A program made the position numbers and the translations under genes. From NCBI RefSeq assembly GCF_012034935.1, contig NZ_JAATEN010000001.1:248001-312000 (forward strand): a DNA stretch of 64,000 nt, written 5' to 3'. The notes beneath the pieces were generated by a model that made no database searches, was not told the origin of the DNA, and saw only the letters and a list, made by a program, of their open reading frames with translations. The stretch's first letter is position 1, and every line of letters begins with the position of its first letter. Positions 57,390 through 64,000 of the stretch are shown piece after piece. This DNA comes from Streptomyces zingiberis (GTDB lineage Bacteria; Actinomycetota; Actinomycetes; Streptomycetales; Streptomycetaceae).

Positions 57390-57415
57390 GGCCCCGCCTG
57401 CGAACAGGCGGGGCC
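57390..57415 (-). terminator. hairpin between jag and rsmG
   Basis: GGCCCCGCCTG (57390-57400) and CAGGCGGGGCC (57405-57415) form an 11-bp stem with a CGAA loop (TTCG on the transcribed minus strand), 18 bases beyond the jag stop. It should end the rpmH-rnpA-yidD-yidC-jag transcript before rsmG. Confidence 0.85.
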
Positions 57416-57432
57416 GGGTTCATCTCTGTCCG

Positions 57433-57936
57433 TCAGGCGGGGAGTACCACGACGCAGCGCTGCGGTTCCTCGCCCTCCGACTCGCTGCGCAGCCCGGCCG
57501 CGGCGACGGCGTCATGGACGACCTTGCGCTCGAAGGGGGTCATCGGCTGGAGCTTCACCGGCTCGCCACTGCCCTTCGCCTCGTCGGCCGCCTTGGCCCC
57601 GAGCGCCGAGAGTTCCTCACGCTTGCGAGCACGGAAACCGGCGATGTCCAGCATGAGGCGGCTGCGGTCACCGGTCTCGCGGTGCACGGCGAGACGGGTG
57701 AGCTCCTGCAACGCCTCCAGTACCTCGCCGTCGCGGCCGACCAGCTTCTGCAGGTCCCGGCCGGTGGAGTCGCTGATGATCGACACCGCGGCCCGATCGC
57801 CCTCGACATCCATGTCGATGTCACCGTCGAGGTCGGCGATGTCCAGCAGACCTTCGAGATAGTCGGCCGCGATCTCGCCCTCCTGCTCCAGGCCGGTCAG
57901 GGTGTCGCCGCCGGTGGCGGTCGTGCCGTCCGTCAC
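57433..57936 (-). CDS. jag: Jag/KhpB RNA-binding protein (KH plus R3H domains)
   Basis: A 167-residue protein. A KH-II-like domain contains ISDSTGRDLQKLVGRDGEVLEALQ (fragment GRDGEVLEALQEL) and the R3H domain contains MTPFERKVVHDAVA with the R-x3-H-equivalent region. It is an RNA-binding partner in cell growth in many Gram-positives. The Jag-N domain of firmicute homologues is absent, as in other actinobacteria. GTG start with GAGGAG upstream, 11 bases after the yidC stop; a longer in-frame extension into yidC was rejected. Confidence 0.93.
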   Translation of the reverse strand: MTDGTTATGGDTLTGLEQEGEIAADYLEGLLDIADLDGDIDMDVEGDRAAVSIISDSTGRDLQKLVGRDGEVLEALQELTRLAVHRETGDRSRLMLDIAGFRARKREELSALGAKAADEAKGSGEPVKLQPMTPFERKVVHDAVAAAGLRSESEGEEPQRCVVVLPA

Positions 57937-57947
57937 GGGGTCGCTCC

Positions 57948-59066
57948 TCACTTCTTCGTCGGGTGCTTGGGCCGCTGGCGGCCCTTGCGCTGTCCGGACT
58001 TGGGGGTGCCGGCGGCGGACGCCCCTCCGGCCTGCTTCGGCCGGTTCTCCCCGGCCTGCTTCGTCTCCGTGTCCACCGGCCGGCTCTCCTCCTCCGGCTG
58101 AGGGGTCCCGGGGCTCTTGGCGGCCCCCTGGGCGGTGGCCGACTGCCGCTGGGACTTGGTCTGCCGCTTGGGCTGCTGCCGCTTGGCCCGCGCCTCCTCG
58201 ACGGCCTGCCGGACCTCCGCCTTGGCCGGGTCCTCCTTGAGCTTGCCCTTGGCCCGCAGCCGCTCCTGGCGCTGCTGGTAGGCGATGCTGCCGGGGGTGG
58301 GGTTCCGCTGGATGATGTACATCTGCTGGCCCATGGTCCACACGTTGGTGGTGAGCCAGTAGACCAGGACGCCGACCGGGAAGTTGATGCCGAAGACGGC
58401 GAACATGATCGGGAAGACGTACATCAGCATCTTCTGCTGCTGCATGAACGGCGTCTTGACCGTGAGGTCGACGTTCTTCGTCATCAGCTGGCGCTGCGTG
58501 AAGAACTGCGAGGCCGACATCAGCACGATCATGATCACGGTGACCACGTGGACGTTGGTCAGCGAGGCGTTCAGGCTCTCGACCTTGGCGGCGCTGTCCA
58601 TGAACTTGGACGCGATGGGGGCGCCGAAGATGTGCGCGCTACGGGCGCTCTGGACCAGGTCCTGACCCATCACGCCGACCGCCTGGTCATTGGCGATCTT
58701 GTTCAGCACCTGGTAGAGCGCGAGGAAGAACGGTGACTGCGCCAGGATGGGGAGACAGCTCGAGAGCGGGTTGGTACCCGTCTCCTTGTAGAGCTTCATC
58801 ATCTCTTCGGACTGGCGCTGCTTGTCGTTCTTGTAGCGCTCCTGGATCGCCTTCATCTTCGGCTGGAGCACCTGCATGTTCCGCGTCGCCTTGATCTGCT
58901 TCACGAAGAGCGGGATCAGGGCGATCCGGATCAGCACCACCAGCGACACGATGGACAGACCCCAGGCCCAGCCGCTGTCCTTGTCGAAGACGAGGCTGTA
59001 CAGCGAGTGGAACTGGACGATGATCCAGGAGACAACGGTATAGAGAGGGCCGAGGATCGTGTCCAC
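57948..59066 (-). CDS. yidC: membrane protein insertase YidC
   Basis: A 372-residue Oxa1/YidC/Alb3 insertase of the short Gram-positive type. Five helices are visible; [18 protein letters not shown] carries the conserved hydrophilic-groove Arg in helix 1, and [19 protein letters not shown] is helix 5. A coiled basic loop ([18 protein letters not shown]) lies between helices 1 and 2. The C-terminal 90 residues are highly basic ([26 protein letters not shown]) and probably touch the ribosome. The start is GTG. It is three bases downstream of yidD. Confidence 0.97.
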   Translation of the reverse strand: MDTILGPLYTVVSWIIVQFHSLYSLVFDKDSGWAWGLSIVSLVVLIRIALIPLFVKQIKATRNMQVLQPKMKAIQERYKNDKQRQSEEMMKLYKETGTNPLSSCLPILAQSPFFLALYQVLNKIANDQAVGVMGQDLVQSARSAHIFGAPIASKFMDSAAKVESLNASLTNVHVVTVIMIVLMSASQFFTQRQLMTKNVDLTVKTPFMQQQKMLMYVFPIMFAVFGINFPVGVLVYWLTTNVWTMGQQMYIIQRNPTPGSIAYQQRQERLRAKGKLKEDPAKAEVRQAVEEARAKRQQPKRQTKSQRQSATAQGAAKSPGTPQPEEESRPVDTETKQAGENRPKQAGGASAAGTPKSGQRKGRQRPKHPTKK

Positions 59067-59069
59067 GAA

Positions 59070-59387
59070 TCAGGCTCCTTGGGCGTTGGGCTGAGTCTCG
59101 GGCCGGCCGGCCGGCGTATCGGTGGAGCGTTCGGTCCACCGCTTCCGCAGTCGCTGGTGCCAGACCGGGTGGGTCCGGGGCGGAACGTGGTCGACACCGC
59201 CGGGCGACCACGGGTTGCAGCGCAGGATGCGCCAGGCGGTCAGTGCCGTCCCTTTCACCGCGCCGTGCGTCTTGATGGCGCCGTAGCCGTAGTGCGAGCA
59301 CGACGGGTAGTACTTGCAGACCGGACCCAGCAGGGGGCTGATGGTCCATTGGTAGAGCTTGATCAGCCAGAGCAGCGGATACTTCAT
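59070..59387 (-). CDS. yidD: membrane protein insertion efficiency factor YidD
   Basis: A 105-residue peripheral membrane protein with the diagnostic [20 protein letters not shown] amphipathic start, [19 protein letters not shown] and [14 protein letters not shown] (three conserved cysteines: C24, C30 and the one in RCNPW). It assists YidC. The start ATG overlaps the rnpA stop by four bases (ATGA), and it is followed by yidC. The C-terminal 25 residues are variable. Confidence 0.97.
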   Translation of the reverse strand: MKYPLLWLIKLYQWTISPLLGPVCKYYPSCSHYGYGAIKTHGAVKGTALTAWRILRCNPWSPGGVDHVPPRTHPVWHQRLRKRWTERSTDTPAGRPETQPNAQGA

Positions 59388-59782
59388 CGCTCCGCCTTCT
59401 CCCCGGTCCGGTCGTACGCGGACCCACCCAGCAGCCGCCGCAGTGCCCTGTCGAGATCGCCGGCCAGTTCCTCGTGGCCCGCGGTACCCGCTCCGGGCAG
59501 TGCCCTCACGACCACCAGGCTACCGGCAGGCAGTGCGGACAGCCGTTCCCGCAGGAGATGACGGAGCCGCCGCTTCACCAGGTTCCGGGTGACGGAACCA
59601 CCGACGGCCTTGCTGACGACGAAACCCGCACGCACCGGGGGAGAGGTCTCCCCAGGCGCGTGCGGGCCGGTTGAGCCGTTACGCAGATGCACGACGAGGA
59701 GCGGGCGACCGGCCCGGCGTCCTCGGCGTACCGCGGTGGCGAAATCCTCGCGCCGCCTCAGCCGATTCTCGGTGGGCAGCAC
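59384..59782 (-). CDS. rnpA: ribonuclease P protein component
   Basis: A 132-residue basic protein that helps RNase P RNA cut pre-tRNA 5' ends. The RNR signature is present in [20 protein letters not shown], and the N-terminal [19 protein letters not shown] is typical. An insertion of about 15 residues ([15 protein letters not shown]) is common in Streptomyces. It lies 27 bases after rpmH, and yidD overlaps its end. Confidence 0.97.
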   Translation of the reverse strand: MLPTENRLRRREDFATAVRRGRRAGRPLLVVHLRNGSTGPHAPGETSPPVRAGFVVSKAVGGSVTRNLVKRRLRHLLRERLSALPAGSLVVVRALPGAGTAGHEELAGDLDRALRRLLGGSAYDRTGEKAER

Positions 59783-59809
59783 GGCATCGGACCTCTGAGG
59801 TCTGGCTGG

Positions 59810-59947
59810 TCAGGCGGACAGGCGGGTGCGGCCCTTGGCACGGCGGGTCGCGAGAATCGCGCGGCCGGCACGGGTACGCATCCGCAGCCGGAAGCCGTGG
59901 GTCTTCGCGCGGCGGCGGTTGTTCGGCTGGAAGGTGCGCTTGCTCAC
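59810..59947 (-). CDS. rpmH: 50S ribosomal protein L34
   Basis: A 45-residue, very basic r-protein: [20 protein letters not shown] followed by the L34 core with [15 protein letters not shown]. The GTG start has GGAG seven bases upstream. It is first in the rpmH-rnpA-yidD-yidC-jag cluster and divergent from dnaA, as in nearly all bacteria. Confidence 0.98.
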   Translation of the reverse strand: MSKRTFQPNNRRRAKTHGFRLRMRTRAGRAILATRRAKGRTRLSA

Positions 59948-60239
59948 TCGGGGGCTCCAGGAAGACTCGGGTGTTGGCGTGACGTCGTCTGGCTGTCACC
60001 GTGCGCCCACGAGGAGCTCGCACACGCCCGAGTGCCGCATGATCGGCAATCAAGCGATCTTCGCCCATCGGAGGCAGGCGGCAGCAGCCATCGACAACTC
60101 GACCTGCTCACGGTACGCGCGGCCAGGTCACGCGGTCAAACCGGGTGTCCAGGGGCGCGGACCCCGCCCGGCCGACGGGGCGGGGCCGGAGGACCGGCGG
60201 ACGGAGCACGGACCGGGCATGGCACATTTGTACACACCC

Positions 60240-60248
60240 TGTGGACAA
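60240..60248 (-). promoter_or_regulatory. perfect DnaA box in the dnaA promoter
   Basis: TGTGGACAA, the exact complement of the Streptomyces consensus TTGTCCACA, ends 4 bases before the likely -35 of dnaA. This position fits autoregulation by DnaA, which is documented in Streptomyces. Confidence 0.85.
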
Positions 60249-60252
60249 CGAC

Positions 60253-60282
60253 TTGAACCCCGCCTGTCGGCCTGACTACCGT
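60253..60282 (+). promoter_or_regulatory. likely dnaA promoter
   Basis: TTGAAC (60253-60258) and TACCGT (60277-60282) are spaced by 18 bases, giving a leader of about 80 bases to the GTG. It lies in the 424-bp rpmH-dnaA intergenic region (59948-60371), whose other half must hold the rpmH promoters (not resolved). Confidence 0.65.
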
Positions 60283-60371
60283 GCGGAACTCGAGATTCTT
60301 CCCTCCCGCCCCGAGAACCACACATGCGTGGGCTCCCCCGGCTCCGCCCCGTGAGTGAGAGAGCGTGCCCT

Positions 60372-62396
60372 GTGGCTGATGTACCTGCTGATCTTGGAGC
60401 GGTCTGGCCGCGCGTCCTCGATCAGCTTCTCGGCGACGGCGCCCAGGGGATCGAGGCGAAGGACCGCCGCTGGCTCAAGGACTGCCAGCCGCTGGTCCTG
60501 ATCGCCGGGACGGCCGTGCTCGCGGTACCCAACGAGTACGCCAAAGGGGTTCTCGAGGGCCGGCTGTCCCCGCTGATCAGCGAGGCGCTCAGCCGCGAGT
60601 GCAACCAGCCGGTCCGGCTCGCGGTGACCGTCAGCGCCACCGAGCCCGCGCCGCAGCCGCCCGCGCAGAGCGCTCCCCAGCCCCAGCAGCGCTACGACGA
60701 GGCACCGCCCCACGAGGAGCCCCAGCACCCGCAGCTCCCTCAGCAGTCCCAGCCGTCCCAGCACCCGTCCCACGCCGAGCCTCAGCGGGACGGGTACGAG
60801 GGCTACGACGGTTACGAGGGGGGCTACGGCGGGGGTTACGACCCCGGCTACGACTACGGCCGGCCGGCCGACGGACTGCCCACCGCGCGCCCCGCCTACC
60901 CGGACTACCAGCGGAGCCGGCCCGAGCCCGGCGCCTGGCCCCGGTCGCGCGAGGAGTACGACTGGCGCCGGCCCCGCCTCGGCTCCCCCGACCCGTACGC
61001 CTCGCCGCACGCGGAGCAGCAGAACCGCCCGCACCGCTTCGAGGACGCCCCGCACCCGCAGCACTCCCCGCGCACCGGGCAGCATTCCCAGCATTCCCAG
61101 CGCTCTCAGCACTCCTCGCACGCGCCGCACTCCCAGCAGTACGAGGAGCCGCAGCGCTACGAGGACGCCCAGCGCCCCGTCCCGCCGCAGGGCGACTACC
61201 GTTCCACCGGCACGGACCGCCCGCCGTACGGCGACCGGCACCGCGAACTCCCGGAGCCCCCGTCCGGCCGTCCCCACGGGGTGCCGGGCGGTCTGCCCGC
61301 CCCCAGCGGGGCTCCCGGCCCGCTGGCCGCGCAGCCCGCGCCGGCCACGGGTCCCGGCGAGCCCACGGCGCGGCTCAACCCCAAGTACCTGTTCGACACC
61401 TTCGTCATCGGTGCCTCCAACCGCTTCGCGCACGCCGCCGCGGTGGCCGTCGCCGAGGCGCCGGCCAAGGCGTACAACCCGCTCTTCATCTACGGGGAGT
61501 CCGGCCTCGGCAAGACCCACCTGCTCCATGCCATCGGGCACTACGCGCGGAGCCTCTACCCGGGCACCCGGGTGCGCTACGTGAGCTCGGAGGAGTTCAC
61601 CAACGAGTTCATCAACTCGATCCGCGACGGCAAGGCGGACGCGTTCCGCAAGCGCTACCGCGACATGGACATCCTGCTGGTCGACGACATCCAGTTCCTG
61701 GCGAGCAAGGAGTCGACCCAGGAGGAGTTCTTCCACACCTTCAACACGCTGCACAACGCCAACAAGCAGATCGTGCTCTCCTCGGACCGGCCGCCCAAGC
61801 AGCTGATCACCCTGGAGGACCGGCTCCGAAACCGCTTCGAGTGGGGCCTCATCACCGATGTGCAGCCGCCGGAGCTGGAGACCCGGATCGCGATCCTCCG
61901 GAAGAAGGCCGTCCAGGAGCAGCTCAACGCGCCGCCCGAGGTGCTGGAGTTCATCGCCTCCCGGATCTCCCGCAACATCCGGGAGCTGGAGGGTGCGCTG
62001 ATCCGGGTGACGGCGTTCGCCAGCCTCAACCGGCAACCCGTCGACCTCGGCCTCACCGAGATCGTGCTCAAGGACCTGATCCCCGGCGGTGAGGACGCGG
62101 CACCCGAGATCACGGCCACGGCGATCATGGCCGAGACGGCCGCGTACTTCGGGCTGACCGTCGAGGACCTCTGCGGCTCCTCCCGCAGCCGGGTCCTGGT
62201 CACCGCACGGCAGATCGCGATGTACCTGTGCCGGGAGCTGACCGACCTCTCGCTCCCGAAGATCGGTGCCCAGTTCGGCGGGCGCGACCACACCACCGTG
62301 ATGCACGCGGACCGCAAGATCCGGGCCCTGATGGCCGAGCGGCGGTCGATCTACAACCAGGTCACCGAACTCACCAACCGCATCAAGAACAGCTGA
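60372..62396 (+). CDS. dnaA: chromosomal replication initiator DnaA
   Basis: A 674-residue AAA+ initiator. Domain I ([20 protein letters not shown] to about 95) binds helicase. Domain II is about 240 disordered residues rich in Gln, His, Tyr and Pro ([34 protein letters not shown]), unusually long but typical of Streptomyces. Domain III starts at [17 protein letters not shown] with Walker [10 protein letters not shown] (about 375) and Walker [12 protein letters not shown]. Domain IV ends with the DnaA-box reader [19 protein letters not shown]. The GTG at 60372 gives MADVP, the usual Streptomyces start; the ATG 48 bases earlier is not supported. Confidence 0.98.
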   Translation: MADVPADLGAVWPRVLDQLLGDGAQGIEAKDRRWLKDCQPLVLIAGTAVLAVPNEYAKGVLEGRLSPLISEALSRECNQPVRLAVTVSATEPAPQPPAQSAPQPQQRYDEAPPHEEPQHPQLPQQSQPSQHPSHAEPQRDGYEGYDGYEGGYGGGYDPGYDYGRPADGLPTARPAYPDYQRSRPEPGAWPRSREEYDWRRPRLGSPDPYASPHAEQQNRPHRFEDAPHPQHSPRTGQHSQHSQRSQHSSHAPHSQQYEEPQRYEDAQRPVPPQGDYRSTGTDRPPYGDRHRELPEPPSGRPHGVPGGLPAPSGAPGPLAAQPAPATGPGEPTARLNPKYLFDTFVIGASNRFAHAAAVAVAEAPAKAYNPLFIYGESGLGKTHLLHAIGHYARSLYPGTRVRYVSSEEFTNEFINSIRDGKADAFRKRYRDMDILLVDDIQFLASKESTQEEFFHTFNTLHNANKQIVLSSDRPPKQLITLEDRLRNRFEWGLITDVQPPELETRIAILRKKAVQEQLNAPPEVLEFIASRISRNIRELEGALIRVTAFASLNRQPVDLGLTEIVLKDLIPGGEDAAPEITATAIMAETAAYFGLTVEDLCGSSRSRVLVTARQIAMYLCRELTDLSLPKIGAQFGGRDHTTVMHADRKIRALMAERRSIYNQVTELTNRIKNS

Positions 62397-62438
62397 CACC
62401 GTTCGCCCCGGCGATCCGGCAGCCACTCCCGGGTTCCC

Positions 62439-62463
62439 GGGCCCCCGGCGCCCCCGGGGGCCC
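62439..62463 (+). terminator. hairpin after dnaA
   Basis: GGGCCCCCGG (62439-62448) pairs with CCGGGGGCCC (62454-62463) around CGCCC, 43 bases after the dnaA stop. Confidence 0.75.
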
Positions 62464-63034
62464 ACCGGCCCCCGGCAGCTCCCCGACCGGCACGGGCCCC
62501 GTGGGCGTGCGGCGCCGTGCCCGGGACGGCGGGATCTCCCCGGCGCCCGTCGGCATCACCGGCAGAGCCGGTCACAGACGGCGCCGGGACGCCGGGCCCC
62601 TCCCGGCGCGAGGTCCGGGCACCCGGGGCGTACGGACACACGGAGTCGCGCCCGAACGACCACTGGTCCCGGCGCCGCTCGTCCCGCCGCCCCGACCATC
62701 CCCCACGGCCGCGTGCACCGCGCGCCCGTGGGGGTTTCCCTGGGCGGGAGCACTCACCAGCCTCTCGTCACGCCCCCACCGCGCCTGCCGGCACCGTGCC
62801 GATCACCGGGCCTGCCCGGCCCCTCGCCGATCTCCTCGCCGATCTCCTCTCCGGCCCCCTGACCGGTCACCGCCGTGCCGCGGACCGGTGCGACGGCTCC
62901 GTCCACGGTCGCGCTCCCGGTCCCCCTCACGGGCCGGATCGCGACGTCCACGGGCGTGAATCCGGGGGCTCCCGGTCCCCAGGGCCCTCCACTCCTTGAT
63001 CCGGTCTGTTCGATTAGCTGCTGCCGAAGGCGGG
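62464..63034. other. dnaA-oriC spacer, no gene
   Basis: About 570 GC-rich bases without coding signal or DnaA boxes. A 12-bp direct repeat CTCGCCGATCTC occurs twice in tandem near 62823-62846. It may be the 3' untranslated region of dnaA and the left border of oriC. Confidence 0.5.
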
Positions 63035-63597
63035 TTCTCCACACGAACCGGGCTTTCGGGCCGTCCACACCCTGGGGAGGGGGGAGTTGTCCAGACTGCG
63101 TCCACAGCCCGGCCCGTTCACCCCGGCTCCTGGGAGGTCAAGCGCCTGTGGGCTTGTGGGCGGCAGCTCTCCACAGACTGTGGAAGGCGACGGGGCGATT
63201 CGGGGGCCGGTGAGGTTGTCCACGCCCCGCCCACAGGGAAAGGGCTGTTGTGCACAGGCTGTCCACAGCCTTGTCCACTGTTCGGCAACGCAACACCCGC
63301 CCTCACCGTCAAGAGTGAACTGCATCACAGAAGGTTCCCGGATTGGGCTGTGCAGAACGTGGGTAAAACTGGGGACGCCGCTGGGGAGAACCGGCCCCTT
63401 CCTGTGCATCGCGTGTGCAGAACTCTGCCGTGTCCACAGCGACGGCCACTTGTCCACCGGTGCCGCCCACAGGGCCCGTGGATAAAATCTCGCCTCTGAG
63501 CTGGGCAAACGTGGTTATCCACGGTTTCCACAGGCCCTACTACTACGACCACTGAGAGAGAGCGGGAAATCCGTTCAGAAGCAGGGCCTGTGCACAA
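63035..63597. other. oriC: chromosomal origin oriC, DnaA-box array
   Basis: Between dnaA and dnaN there are at least nine boxes one base from TTGTCCACA: 63035 (TTCTCCACA), 63087 (TTGTCCAGA), 63216 (TTGTCCACG), 63248 (TTGTGCACA), 63259 (CTGTCCACA), 63271 (TTGTCCACT), 63430 (GTGTCCACA), 63450 (TTGTCCACC) and 63589 (TGTGCACAA, reverse). Two more are one base from the E. coli box: 63477 (CGTGGATAA, reverse) and 63515 (TTATCCACG). Several two-mismatch boxes fill the gaps. The boxes form two groups separated at about 63280-63430, a layout known for Streptomyces oriC. Confidence 0.93.
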
Positions 63598-63786
63598 CTC
63601 GCCCTCGGGCCGCGGCACGCCTCCCGACCCGACTTGACCCCGGAGCGCTTCCGCTGTCCGTGGTGTGCGTCAGACTGGTGAGGCGGCGACGGAGCCGCGG
63701 GGCCGGTGACGGCCGATCCACGACCAACGCCGAGAGGCCCGCCGGGCCGAGCAGGGCGAGCCAGTGAGAGCAGGAGGCGGCTTACG

Positions 63787-64000
63787 GTGAAGATCCGGGT
63801 GGAGCGCGACGTACTCGCGGAGGCGGTGGCCTGGGCTGCGCGCAGCCTCCCGGCCCGTCCGCCGGTGCCGGTCCTCGCCGGCCTGCTGCTGAAGGCCGAG
63901 GAGGGCTCCCTGAGCCTGTCCGGCTTCGACTACGAGGTCTCCGCCCGGGTGTCGGTCGAGGCCGATGTCGAGGAGAGCGGCACCGTCCTGGTCTCCGGCC
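63787..64000 (+). CDS. dnaN: DNA polymerase III sliding clamp (beta), N-terminal part
   Basis: The first 71 codons of the clamp gene, cut by the window end. The readable start MKIRVERDVLAEAVAWAARS (GTG initiator) and LPARPPVPVLAGLLLKAEEG, then LSLSGFDYEVSARV, match DnaN domain I of actinobacteria. It follows oriC, as expected. About 190 bases between the last DnaA box and the GTG must hold its promoter; AGGCGGCTTACG before the start gives a weak ribosome-binding site. Confidence 0.97.
   Translation, partial: MKIRVERDVLAEAVAWAARSLPARPPVPVLAGLLLKAEEGSLSLSGFDYEVSARVSVEADVEESGTVLVSG

Overview
This window looks like the replication-origin region of a Streptomyces or close relative. The evidence is very high GC content, GTG starts, the actinobacterial order rpmH-dnaA-oriC-dnaN flanked by rnpA-yidD-yidC-jag-rsmG-parAB, a sporulation gene of the SsgA family, and eight perfect copies of the Streptomyces centromere parS (GTTTCACGTGAAAC). 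Almost every gene is conserved core; no insertion sequence, prophage, CRISPR array, tRNA or rRNA was seen.

Layout. 1-6.6 kb: the tail of a ferredoxin, a luciferase-like oxidoreductase, a HAD phosphatase and a CydDC fusion exporter. 6.7-11 kb: cytochrome bd oxidase (cydAB) under a Rex operator, then an HisC-type aminotransferase. 11.4-24.5 kb: a LacI regulator, a metallophosphoesterase, thiC with a TPP riboswitch, a YibE/F membrane protein, ssgA without its usual partner ssgR, a cystathionine lyase-type enzyme, a NUDIX hydrolase and a serine beta-lactamase-like hydrolase. 24.5-29.7 kb: dnaB, a MATE exporter and the ribosomal operon rpsF-ssb-rpsR-rplI. 30-41 kb: envelope genes (FemX, a GT87 transferase, a class A PBP), a PadR regulator next to myo-inositol-phosphate synthase, and an MFS transporter flanked by two very long perfect palindromes. 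41.4-53.1 kb: the block pcnB / DUF6049 / murJ / pseudokinase / sigM / anti-sigma / trxB / trxA, which matches the mycobacterial Rv3907-Rv3914 order. 53.2-64 kb: parAB, rsmG, jag, yidC, yidD, rnpA, rpmH, dnaA, oriC and the start of dnaN.

How the parts work together. Initiation (dnaA, oriC, dnaN, dnaB), segregation (parAB plus eight parS), cell-wall assembly (murJ and its pseudokinase, PBP, FemX), membrane insertion (yidC/yidD) and thiol/redox balance (trxBA, cydABDC) sit together around the origin. Control elements readable from sequence are a Rex site at cydA, a sigma-R promoter at trxBA, a TPP riboswitch at thiC, a PadR-type operator, DnaA boxes at dnaA and upstream of dnaB, and several strong hairpin terminators.

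The least expected features concern how parS is built into other elements. One copy is the exact centre of a 56-bp perfect palindrome at a gene end. Two lie in frame inside the anti-sigma factor gene, one lies in parA, and one lies at the cydDC start codon. I did not find a clearly new multi-gene system.
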